Source: Cytophagaceae bacterium (GTDB lineage Bacteria; Bacteroidota; Bacteroidia; Cytophagales; Flexibacteraceae). Taken from it: a DNA stretch of 9,251 nt. The stretch is from contig CANHWS010000128.1 of the NCBI GenBank assembly GCA_947464365.1, forward strand, positions 1 to 9,251, written 5' to 3'. Of the stretch, positions 1-6,437 are shown piece after piece. The notes beneath the pieces are model-generated. The model made no database searches and was not told the origin of the DNA. It saw only the letters and a program-made list of their open reading frames with translations. The first letter of the stretch is position 1; every line of letters starts with the position of its first letter. Made by a program: the position numbers and the translations under genes.

Positions 1-1
1 G

Positions 2-163
2 CTTGCTGGCTACTTCGAAGAGCGGCATTTGGTCAAAAATGGCCTACCCGCCTCTGGCCGCTTCACCTGCGCCACGCCTGCAGAGGCCGTTGCTAGCCAC
101 AAACTCTTCGCCGCCGCCCTCTATAGTTCGGAGAGCGGAACTGTTGTAGGGTTGGAGTGGTAA
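2..163 (+). CDS. C-terminal end of a probable Gfo/Idh/MocA-family oxidoreductase (5' truncated by window)
   Basis: An open frame enters from the left edge and runs 53 codons to TAA at 161-163. The tail contains PAEAVASHKLFAAALYSSES followed by GTVVGLEW. The pattern of an acidic/alanine helix, a histidine, hydrophobic residues, Y-x-S-x-x-S-G and a short final beta strand resembles the last helix and strand of Gfo/Idh/MocA NAD(P)-dependent oxidoreductases, which typically end in EAL..H....AIY.SA..G..V.L. This is recognition from a short tail only: the Rossmann domain and catalytic residues lie outside the window, so the substrate cannot be named. A strong intrinsic terminator follows 43 bases after the stop, so this gene closes its own transcription unit and is not part of the efflux operon. 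Coding in this frame is well supported; the family call is moderate. Confidence 0.5.
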   Translation, partial: LAGYFEERHLVKNGLPASGRFTCATPAEAVASHKLFAAALYSSESGTVVGLEW

Positions 164-205
164 AGCTTTAATGGCCCATACCTGATTTTTTGGTTTTTTT
201 TTTGG

Positions 206-246
206 ATCTCTCTGGTTGTCAATACGACGGCCAGAGAGATTTTTTT
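206..246 (+). terminator. Rho-independent terminator
   Basis: A perfect 10-bp inverted repeat, ATCTCTCTGG at 206-215 and CCAGAGAGAT at 231-240, is followed directly by a run of T (240-246). The intervening bases can extend the RNA stem by five more pairs (216-220 with 226-230, two of them G-U), leaving a five-base loop AATAC. It lies 43 bases past the stop of the left-edge gene and points the same way, so it ends that transcript. A separate run of ten T lies just upstream (194-203) and is not part of the hairpin. Confidence 0.9.
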
Positions 247-481
247 GCTTGGTATATTGGATATGCTACGGTCTAGCAGGGTATTTGGCAGATATTACAT
301 TAGTTAAGATGGGATTAATTTGATTGCTATGTACTTGTTTAATTGGCTGTGCTGATGCGGTTTATGATTGATTAAAAAGTAGATTATATTTATTTAATGA
401 TTCTCAGGAGGGCATTGGCAAAGTATTTGCAAGTAATACGAAATTGAAGTTGCCATTTAAGGTAGTGTTATCTATCCTCAG
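247..481. other. AT-rich intergenic region upstream of the efflux operon
   Basis: These 235 bases between the terminator and the first efflux ATG hold no convincing reading frame. The region must carry the operon promoter, but I found no TTTG and TAnnTTTG pair at the Bacteroidota spacing of 19-21 bases. Partial matches such as TATGATTG at 363-370 lack a partner. A short palindrome, GCAAA-GTA-TTTGC, lies at 418-430 and could be an operator. If translation really begins at the TTG at 608, the untranslated stretch would extend to about 607. Confidence 0.5.
418..430. repeat. Short palindrome upstream of the efflux operon
   Basis: GCAAA (418-422) and TTTGC (426-430) form a perfect 5-bp inverted repeat around GTA, 51 bases before the ATG at 482. 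The size and position would suit a regulator half-site pair. It matches no operator I can name, and a 5-bp palindrome can arise by chance in AT-rich DNA. Confidence 0.25.
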
Positions 482-2056
482 ATGCCACATAATGTGTTTT
501 TTGAGACCTTTGCTAACAAAATCAAATCGATGCCATTGGCATGTTCGGGTCTTAGGATTTTAGCTCATTTTATGTTCCAGCCACACATACAAACAAAACG
601 CTGCCGATTGGGGCATTGCCTGATAGGCCATAGGTTCGCTACCAGAAGCAGGACTATAGGCTTACTAAGCAGTTGGCTGATCTTGATGACATTATGGCCA
701 TTAGGGTTTGTGCATGGCCAGTTGCTAGGTCTGTCTACTAGGCAGGCAACCGCAACTACTGCTAGGATGAGTCAACCCCAGACTTACTCGTCCCAAGACC
801 ATAAGGTTGAATCCTGTGGTAGTCCGACTTTGGCCAACAGTGACACCCTAAATATGACCTTTCAGGAGGCGGACTCCCTCCTGATTACCCAGAACTTGAT
901 CTTGATGGCCCAGCGTTATCGCATAGAGGTTGCTAAGGCTAATGAGCTCGTGGCCAAGGTTTTTTCTAACCCAGTTCTGTACCTAGAGCAAAGCGTCTAT
1001 AACCAACAGTCTAGGCGGTTGTTACCCATCCAGTCCGAGTATCAAGACGGTAGCCAAGGTCAGAATATCATCTCGGTCCAGCAGCTGGTCTATCTTGCTG
1101 GCAAACGCAACAAGCGCCTCAGACTAGCACTAGAGGGTACCAATTTAAGCAACTACGCCTTTCAGGACCTGTGTAGGACATTGAAGTACGAGCTGCACGC
1201 CAAATTACTGGATGTCCATGCCAAGCAACAATATCTGTCTCTTTACCTGACCTCAATCGGCAACCTACGCGAAACCATCAAGCTCTATAAGGTTCAGGTC
1301 GCAAAGGGGAACCTCGCCCTTAAAGAATTGGTTAGGCTCCAGGCCTTTTTGCTGGCATTGGAGACCGAACAACGTAACCTAAGGCAATCCTTGGCAGATA
1401 TGCAGGCAGATATCCGGGTGTTGCTTGGAATCCCTAATGCTGTCTGGGTCAACCTGAAACTTCTGGATAAGCGACCACCTACCATGCTGCAGGACCTTGC
1501 GACCCTACAAGACCTAGCCCAAAACCAACGGCCAGATCTAAAACTAGCAGCTTCGGCAGTTAACCTCGAGGAGGCCAATAAAGCGCTCGAAAAGGCCAAC
1601 GTAGTGCCTGACCTTAACCTTGGTGTGGTTTATGACCGTAACGGTAGTTACATCCAGAACTACACTGGTGTAAGTGCCCAGATGGCTTTACCAGTCTTCA
1701 ACCAAAATATGGCCATGATCAAGCTGGCTGACCTACGTGCAAAGGCGGCTTATCAAGAGCTTGTAGCGGCCCGACAAAATGCGGCACAGGAGGTCAATAC
1801 GGCCTACCAAAAGTATTTACTCAATCAACAAATGGCCCGCGAGCAGGACCCTGACCTCATGCAAAACTTTGAGGGCATGATGGCTGGACTTACTCGTAGC
1901 TACCAACAACAGCTTATCTCGGTTGTAGAGTACATCGACTTTTACGAAAGTTACAAAAACACCTTCCTACAGTATTATGACCTCGAAAATGATAAATTTC
2001 AAGCAATCGAAGAGCTCAACTTTGCAACTGGGGCCACTGTATTCCAACTTCGATAG
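482..2056 (+). CDS. czcC: TolC-like outer membrane factor of heavy-metal efflux (CzcC/CusC-like)
   Basis: This is the outer membrane channel of a tripartite metal exporter; as a trimer it should conduct ions from the RND pump and adaptor to the outside. The 524-residue frame contains two outer-membrane-efflux repeats, about residues 124-317 and 340-518. Family-like stretches include MTFQEADSLL (125-134), SNPVLYLEQ (162-170), QLVYLAGKRNKR (201-212), GNLALKELVRLQAF (276-289) and the closing ELNFATG (511-517). Both repeats are rich in long amphipathic helices. The hydrophobic signal segment lies unusually deep, about residues 59-78, with likely cleavage near HGQ (78-80); the mature part of about 445 residues is normal for the family. 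TAA at 458-460 makes ATG 482 the first ATG in frame. TTG at 608 (residue 43) is an alternative start that would put the signal near the N-terminus. The family is secure; metal specificity comes from the neighbouring pump. Confidence 0.88.
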   Translation: MPHNVFFETFANKIKSMPLACSGLRILAHFMFQPHIQTKRCRLGHCLIGHRFATRSRTIGLLSSWLILMTLWPLGFVHGQLLGLSTRQATATTARMSQPQTYSSQDHKVESCGSPTLANSDTLNMTFQEADSLLITQNLILMAQRYRIEVAKANELVAKVFSNPVLYLEQSVYNQQSRRLLPIQSEYQDGSQGQNIISVQQLVYLAGKRNKRLRLALEGTNLSNYAFQDLCRTLKYELHAKLLDVHAKQQYLSLYLTSIGNLRETIKLYKVQVAKGNLALKELVRLQAFLLALETEQRNLRQSLADMQADIRVLLGIPNAVWVNLKLLDKRPPTMLQDLATLQDLAQNQRPDLKLAASAVNLEEANKALEKANVVPDLNLGVVYDRNGSYIQNYTGVSAQMALPVFNQNMAMIKLADLRAKAAYQELVAARQNAAQEVNTAYQKYLLNQQMAREQDPDLMQNFEGMMAGLTRSYQQQLISVVEYIDFYESYKNTFLQYYDLENDKFQAIEELNFATGATVFQLR

Positions 2057-3191
2057 GCGTGTATTTAGCCTTGGTTCCTGCTTAGACAACTTGCATTGGG
2101 CTAGCCTATTTAGTCTGACTTTTGTCCTGCTACTAATGGGATGTGTGCCAGATAAGACGACAACTGACCCTACGACCAATAGTGCTTTCTGCCTATCAGA
2201 CTCTGTTTTTAAGGCATTAAGGCTCGATACCGTCCGGCAGGGCCCCATAGAGCAGGAGCTGAAACTAAGTGGCAAAATCACGTATGACGAAGACCATGTT
2301 GTCAAAGTTTTCCCCGTCGTGAGTGGTTTGCTGGAGAAAGTCAATGTCGAGCTAGGGGATCACGTAACTAAGGGTCAGATCTTGGCCGTGATGCGCAGTT
2401 CAGACGTTGTGGAGGTAGAAAGTCAGATCATAAACGCCCGAAGCAACTATACTCTAGCACTCAAAAATCTTGACATCGCCAAGGACCTGAAACAGAATGG
2501 TCTCAGTAGCGAGCGTGATGTTGTACAAGCTCAACGTGAGGTCGCGATGGCCAAAGTGGAGCTTGATAGGGCAGAGGAGGTGAGCAAAATTTATGGCCTC
2601 CACTCGTTTAATCAGTACCAAATACGTGCACCGAGTTCTGGTTATGTGGTCGAGAAGGCAGTGGCCGAGGGGATGCAATTTGACAAGGCCAATATGGCAC
2701 ATCTATTTATGATCTCTGACCTGAAGGACGTATGGAACATTGCAAACGTTTATGAGTCAGACGTCAGCAAGGTGACTACCCAGATGCCTGCCGAGGTCAC
2801 GACTACAGCCTATGGTACGGAGGTTTTCCCCTGCCTAATCGACAAAGTCTTTGTGGCTCTTGACCCCGAAAGTCGTGTCATGAAAGTCAGGATGAAGCTA
2901 AATAATAGCGCTGGCAGGCTAAAGCCGGAAATGTTCACCATGACCAAAGTCAGGACCGCAATCATGCCAGATGCCCCCTTGGTCTGTTATATACCCACTG
3001 ATGATGTCATCTTTGACAACAATAAGTATTGGGTTTTGGCCTACAAGGACCGATGCAAGGTCGAGCTTAGGGCTGTGGAGGTTGCCAGTTCCCAAGGTGA
3101 CAAAACCTTTATCAAGTCAGGGTTGTCAGCAGGAGAGCGGGTTATCAAGACGGATAAACTGTTGGTGTACCGGGCGCTTTCAGGATCCTGA
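1977..3191 (+). CDS. czcB: Periplasmic adaptor (membrane fusion) lipoprotein of RND metal efflux (CzcB/CusB-like)
   Basis: This is the adaptor that bridges the inner membrane RND pump and the outer membrane channel. A hydrophobic segment (residues 41-54) ends in LLMGC with Cys56, a plausible lipobox, so the mature protein is probably lipid-anchored. The two halves of a lipoyl/barrel-sandwich domain are VFPVVSGLLEKVNVELGDHV (111-130) and IRAPSSGYVVEKAVAEG (216-232). Between them lies a charged helical hairpin (about 141-207) that would contact the outer membrane channel. A beta-barrel (about 240-325) and a membrane-proximal domain (about 330-400) follow. No His/Met-rich metal-binding extension is seen at the N-terminus. 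The ATG at 1977 overlaps the upstream gene by 80 bases and puts about 40 residues before the signal. ATG 1989 and TTG 2022 or 2091 are alternatives; TTG 2091 would remove the overlap and place the lipobox Cys at residue 18. Family secure, start uncertain. Confidence 0.87.
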   Translation: MTSKMINFKQSKSSTLQLGPLYSNFDRRVFSLGSCLDNLHWASLFSLTFVLLLMGCVPDKTTTDPTTNSAFCLSDSVFKALRLDTVRQGPIEQELKLSGKITYDEDHVVKVFPVVSGLLEKVNVELGDHVTKGQILAVMRSSDVVEVESQIINARSNYTLALKNLDIAKDLKQNGLSSERDVVQAQREVAMAKVELDRAEEVSKIYGLHSFNQYQIRAPSSGYVVEKAVAEGMQFDKANMAHLFMISDLKDVWNIANVYESDVSKVTTQMPAEVTTTAYGTEVFPCLIDKVFVALDPESRVMKVRMKLNNSAGRLKPEMFTMTKVRTAIMPDAPLVCYIPTDDVIFDNNKYWVLAYKDRCKVELRAVEVASSQGDKTFIKSGLSAGERVIKTDKLLVYRALSGS

Positions 3192-3216
3192 GGTGCCTGA
3201 TAGAAGGCCTAACTAC

Positions 3217-3247
3217 TTTGGGGCTTCAGTTGGTACGATTAGCTATT
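3217..3247 (+). promoter_or_regulatory. Candidate Bacteroidota-type promoter before the pump gene
   Basis: TTTG at 3217-3220 is followed after exactly 19 bases by TAGCTATT at 3240-3247. The -33 box is perfect and the spacing is right, but the -7 box matches TAnnTTTG at only four of six fixed positions. It lies in the 140-base gap between the adaptor and pump genes, where an internal promoter could raise pump expression separately. Weak by sequence alone. Confidence 0.28.
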
Positions 3248-3331
3248 ACATAGGTGTCATGGTGCCTACTAGTCTACATCGTGCAACCATCAATTTCCAT
3301 TCATGATTATTGACCTCATTAAACGCAATTT

Positions 3332-6300
3332 ATGACAGGGTTCATGCGTCAATTGTTGGGCTTTTCGCTCAAGAACAAATATTTCGTTTTCTTCATGACC
3401 CTGATTGCGATAGTGGCAGGGGTCTATAGCTATCTGCAAACGCCACTGGAGGCCTTCCCGGACGTTACCAACACCCAAATCATTATTGTCACGCAATGGA
3501 ACGGCAGGAGTGCCGACGAGATGGAGCGTTTTGTCACCATCCCGATCGAAACGGCAATGAATGCGGTCCAGAAGCGTAGTAGTGTCAATTCGATCACGAT
3601 GTTTGGCCTGAGCGTGATCAAAATCATCTTTGATGATGGGGTTGAGGATTTTTATGCCCGTCAACAAGTCAATAATCTGTTGCAAACGGTCAGCCTGCCC
3701 GAAGGGATTGATGCAGAAGTGCAGCCGCCTTATGGCCCGACGGGTGAGATATTTAGGTACATCCTGAAGGCAGACGGATCGAACAGTACGGACCTGCTAA
3801 CGCTACAAGACTGGGTAATCGATCGTAATCTCAGGTCAGTGGACGGGGTAGCGGATATTGTCGCTTTTGGTGGGGTCAAGAAGACCTATGAAATCGTGGT
3901 CAATCCGCCCTTGTTAACCAAATATGGCATGACCCCGTTGGACGTTTATAATGCAGTTGCCAAAAGCAACCTTAACGTCGGTGGGGATGTGATTGAGCGT
4001 AGTGGGCAAGCATTTGTTGTCCGTGGTTTAGGGGCCATCAATAACATCTCTGACATCGAAAATACGATTGTGGACTTTCAAGGAGGTATACCAGTACTGG
4101 TCCGGAACGTAGCCACAGTCAGGCCTGGTGGTATGCCTAGAGTTGGGCAAACTGGGTACCAGACCAATAATGACGTCGTCGAAGGCATTGTTGTGATGCG
4201 TAAGGGCGAGAACCCCTCTGCTGTATTGGCTAGGCTCAAGGACAAAATTGCTTTGATAGAGCAAAAGATATTGCCAGCCGGCGTAACCATCGAGCCCATC
4301 TATGACCGCCAAAACTTGATGGACTATTGCACCGAAACGGTGACGCACAATCTGCTAGAGGGCATTTTTCTAGTTACGCTGATCGTTTTCATCTTCATGA
4401 TGGACTGGCGCACGACCTTAATCGTTGCCTTGATAGTCCCGCTCAGCTTGTTGTTTGCCTTTATCTGTATGCGCCTGAAGGGGATGAATGCCAACTTGCT
4501 TAGCATGGGAGCTATCGACTTTGGCATCATCATCGATGGGGCCGTGGTGATGGTGGAGGGTCTATTCGTGATGCTGGACCACAGGGCCCGACAAGTAGGC
4601 ATGGAGCGGTTTAACAAACTAGCCAAACTCTCGATGATCAAACGATCTGGCGCTGACCTAGCCAAGGCCATCTTCTTCTCCAAGCTCATCATCATCACGT
4701 GCCTATTGCCCATTTTTGCCTTCGAGAAAGTGGAGGGCAAGATGTTTAGCCCGCTGGCCTATACACTAGGTTTTGCACTACTAGGCGCGTTAATATTCAC
4801 GATAACACTGGTGCCTGTGCTGGTTTCGGTTCTGCTCAGGACCAACGTACGCGAAAAACATAGCCCAGTCGTGAGCTTTATTCAGCGGGGTGTGATGGCT
4901 GGTTTTGGATTTACGAAGCGGTATGCCAAAATGGCGATATTAGTATCGGTCCTTGCCCTTGGTGGGGTGCTCTACTCGACCCGTTGGCTAGGTACTGAGT
5001 TTTTGCCTCAGCTGAATGAAGGTGCGCTCTGGATCGGGGCTGAGTTCCCGATGAGTAGCTCCTTGACCGAGACACGTAGCTATGTCGATCGGTTTAGGGC
5101 GGTGGTCTCGGCCTTTCCTGAAGTCAATAGTGTTATGAGCCAAACAGGCCGCAGCAATGATGGTACCGACCCCAATGGCTTCTACTATGCCCAGCTGATG
5201 GTTAACCTAAAGCCCAAGAGCGAATGGAAACGCCATATCACCCAGGACCAACTTGTGGACGAAATCAATGCCAAGTTAAGTGCTTACCCGGGCATCGTTT
5301 TCAACTACAGCCAGCCTATCATCGACAATGTTGCCGAGGCCGTAGCGGGTTTTAAGGCCAGCTTTGCAATCAAAATTTTTGGCACTGATTTACACAAGCT
5401 CGAGACCAAGGCTAACCAGGTTGTCAAAGCTATCCAACCCGTTGAGGGTATTAAGGACCTTGGCATCTTGCGCAACCTAGGCCAGCCAGCACTCAATATC
5501 AGCCTAGATGAAGCCAAAATGGCTGCTTATGGGGTTATGAAAGCAGATGCTCAAGCCGTCATCGAGATGGCGATTGGGGGTAAACTCACCACCCAGTTGT
5601 TTGAAGAGGAAAAGCGGTTTGATATCAGGATCAGGTACCCGAAAGAGTTCCGTGATAATGCCGAAGTGATTGCCCAACTCAAGATACCGACCATTAAAGG
5701 CAACAAAATCCCGTTAAGCGAAATTGCCGATATCCAGCTCGTGAACGGTACAGCTTTCGTCTATCGGGAGAACAACACCCGCTTCATCGCCGTCAAGTTC
5801 TCTATTAGGGGTCGGGATATGGGCTCAACCATTGCTGAGGCTCAGGAACGCGTTAAGGCTGCGGTCAAACTACCAACTGGCTATGACATTAAATGGAGTG
5901 GCGAGTTCGAGAACCAAGTCCGGGCCACTGCCAAGCTGATGCAAGTGGTGCCGATCTCGCTCATCATAATTTTCATCATCTTGTTTGTGATGTTTGGGAA
6001 CCTAACAGATGCAGGGCTTGTACTCACCAAAGTACCCTTTGCTGTAATGGGCGGTATTTTGGCCTTGTTTATCACCCATACCAATTTTAGCATAGCCTCT
6101 GGCATCGGGTTTATCGCCCTGTTTGGTATCTGTATCCAGAACGGTGTGTTGCTGATATCCAGCTTCAAACATGAGTTGCACAATGGCGCCACCTTGGACC
6201 AAGCAATCCAGAGTGGTGTTGCAGATCGGTTTAGGGCGGTGGTGATGACAGCCATGATGGCAGCCCTCGGCCTGATCCCGGCGGCTATTAGCACTGGCAT

Positions 6301-6427
6301 TGGCTCCGAAACGCAAAAGCCGTTGGCCATCGTCGTGATCGGTGGCTTGGTCACTGACACCATTTACTCCTTATTGGTTTTCCCGCTGGTCTGGCGTGGG
6401 GTCAATAAGGTGGCTAAGTTGTCGTGA
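3332..6427 (+). CDS. czcA: Heavy-metal efflux RND pump, CzcA-type (HME family)
   Basis: This is the inner membrane proton/metal antiporter that drives the tripartite exporter. The length of 1031 residues is typical for the family. The architecture is complete: TM1 (about 13-32), a large periplasmic loop (33-336), TM2-TM6 (about 337-500), TM7 (about 534-550), a second periplasmic loop (551-869) and TM8-TM12 (about 870-1021). Hallmarks include GPTGEIFRY (135-143) and the TM4 stretch DFGIIIDGAVVMVE (396-409). Asp396, Asp402 and Glu409 match the carboxylates D402, D408 and E415 known to be needed in Cupriavidus CzcA. That pattern marks Zn/Co/Ni-type pumps. The region aligned with the CusA Cu/Ag methionine site reads DNVAEAVAGFK (665-675), without methionine. 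The residue after Glu409 is Gly, where CzcA has Asn. ATG 3332 was used; ATG 3344 (residue 5, MRQLLGFSLKNK) fits the family N-terminus equally well. The gene follows the adaptor in the same direction, and there is no fused TolC-like domain. The exact metal is inferred. Confidence 0.95.
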   Translation: MTGFMRQLLGFSLKNKYFVFFMTLIAIVAGVYSYLQTPLEAFPDVTNTQIIIVTQWNGRSADEMERFVTIPIETAMNAVQKRSSVNSITMFGLSVIKIIFDDGVEDFYARQQVNNLLQTVSLPEGIDAEVQPPYGPTGEIFRYILKADGSNSTDLLTLQDWVIDRNLRSVDGVADIVAFGGVKKTYEIVVNPPLLTKYGMTPLDVYNAVAKSNLNVGGDVIERSGQAFVVRGLGAINNISDIENTIVDFQGGIPVLVRNVATVRPGGMPRVGQTGYQTNNDVVEGIVVMRKGENPSAVLARLKDKIALIEQKILPAGVTIEPIYDRQNLMDYCTETVTHNLLEGIFLVTLIVFIFMMDWRTTLIVALIVPLSLLFAFICMRLKGMNANLLSMGAIDFGIIIDGAVVMVEGLFVMLDHRARQVGMERFNKLAKLSMIKRSGADLAKAIFFSKLIIITCLLPIFAFEKVEGKMFSPLAYTLGFALLGALIFTITLVPVLVSVLLRTNVREKHSPVVSFIQRGVMAGFGFTKRYAKMAILVSVLALGGVLYSTRWLGTEFLPQLNEGALWIGAEFPMSSSLTETRSYVDRFRAVVSAFPEVNSVMSQTGRSNDGTDPNGFYYAQLMVNLKPKSEWKRHITQDQLVDEINAKLSAYPGIVFNYSQPIIDNVAEAVAGFKASFAIKIFGTDLHKLETKANQVVKAIQPVEGIKDLGILRNLGQPALNISLDEAKMAAYGVMKADAQAVIEMAIGGKLTTQLFEEEKRFDIRIRYPKEFRDNAEVIAQLKIPTIKGNKIPLSEIADIQLVNGTAFVYRENNTRFIAVKFSIRGRDMGSTIAEAQERVKAAVKLPTGYDIKWSGEFENQVRATAKLMQVVPISLIIIFIILFVMFGNLTDAGLVLTKVPFAVMGGILALFITHTNFSIASGIGFIALFGICIQNGVLLISSFKHELHNGATLDQAIQSGVADRFRAVVMTAMMAALGLIPAAISTGIGSETQKPLAIVVIGGLVTDTIYSLLVFPLVWRGVNKVAKLS
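5087..5106 (+). repeat. 20-base exact direct repeat, copy 1 (inside the pump gene)
   Basis: The 20-mer GATCGGTTTAGGGCGGTGGT encodes DRFRAVV (residues 586-592) in the second periplasmic loop. The same 20 bases recur at 6224-6243 in the same frame. Confidence 0.75.
6224..6243 (+). repeat. 20-base exact direct repeat, copy 2 (inside the pump gene)
   Basis: Identical to 5087-5106 and in the same reading frame, encoding DRFRAVV (residues 965-971) before TM11. The two sites are not structurally equivalent in the two halves of RND pumps, so this is probably coincidence of peptide and codon choice rather than a remnant of the ancestral gene duplication. Confidence 0.75.
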
Positions 6428-6437
6428 TGGGGGGCAA

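Noticed and set aside
186..203. Two T-runs (six and ten T) as a terminator on their own
   Set aside because: No hairpin precedes them. The true terminator hairpin lies just downstream at 206-240 with its own T-run.
284..370. Bacteroidota-type promoter upstream of the efflux operon (TTTG at 284 or 320, TATGATTG at 363)
   Set aside because: No pair of boxes has acceptable spacing; the combinations found need spacers outside 19-21 bases or poor -7 matches.
1967..2344. 125-residue minus-strand reading frame across the channel/adaptor junction
   Set aside because: Both plus-strand frames here show conserved family sequence and the antisense product shows no domain.
3192..3272. Imperfect repeat GGTGCCTGATAG / GGTGCCTACTAG in the adaptor-pump gap
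   Set aside because: Only a seven-base core plus TAG is shared, easily a chance match, with no further copies nearby.
2971..3306. 111-residue plus-strand frame running past the adaptor stop into the gap
   Set aside because: Its first two thirds overlap the conserved end of the adaptor in another frame, and the rest has no motif. It is a chance extension, not evidence of a small gene in the gap.
5881..6363. 160-residue minus-strand reading frame opposite the end of the pump gene
   Set aside because: It lies entirely within conserved RND transmembrane codons on the other strand; its hydrophobic look is a mirror of those codons.
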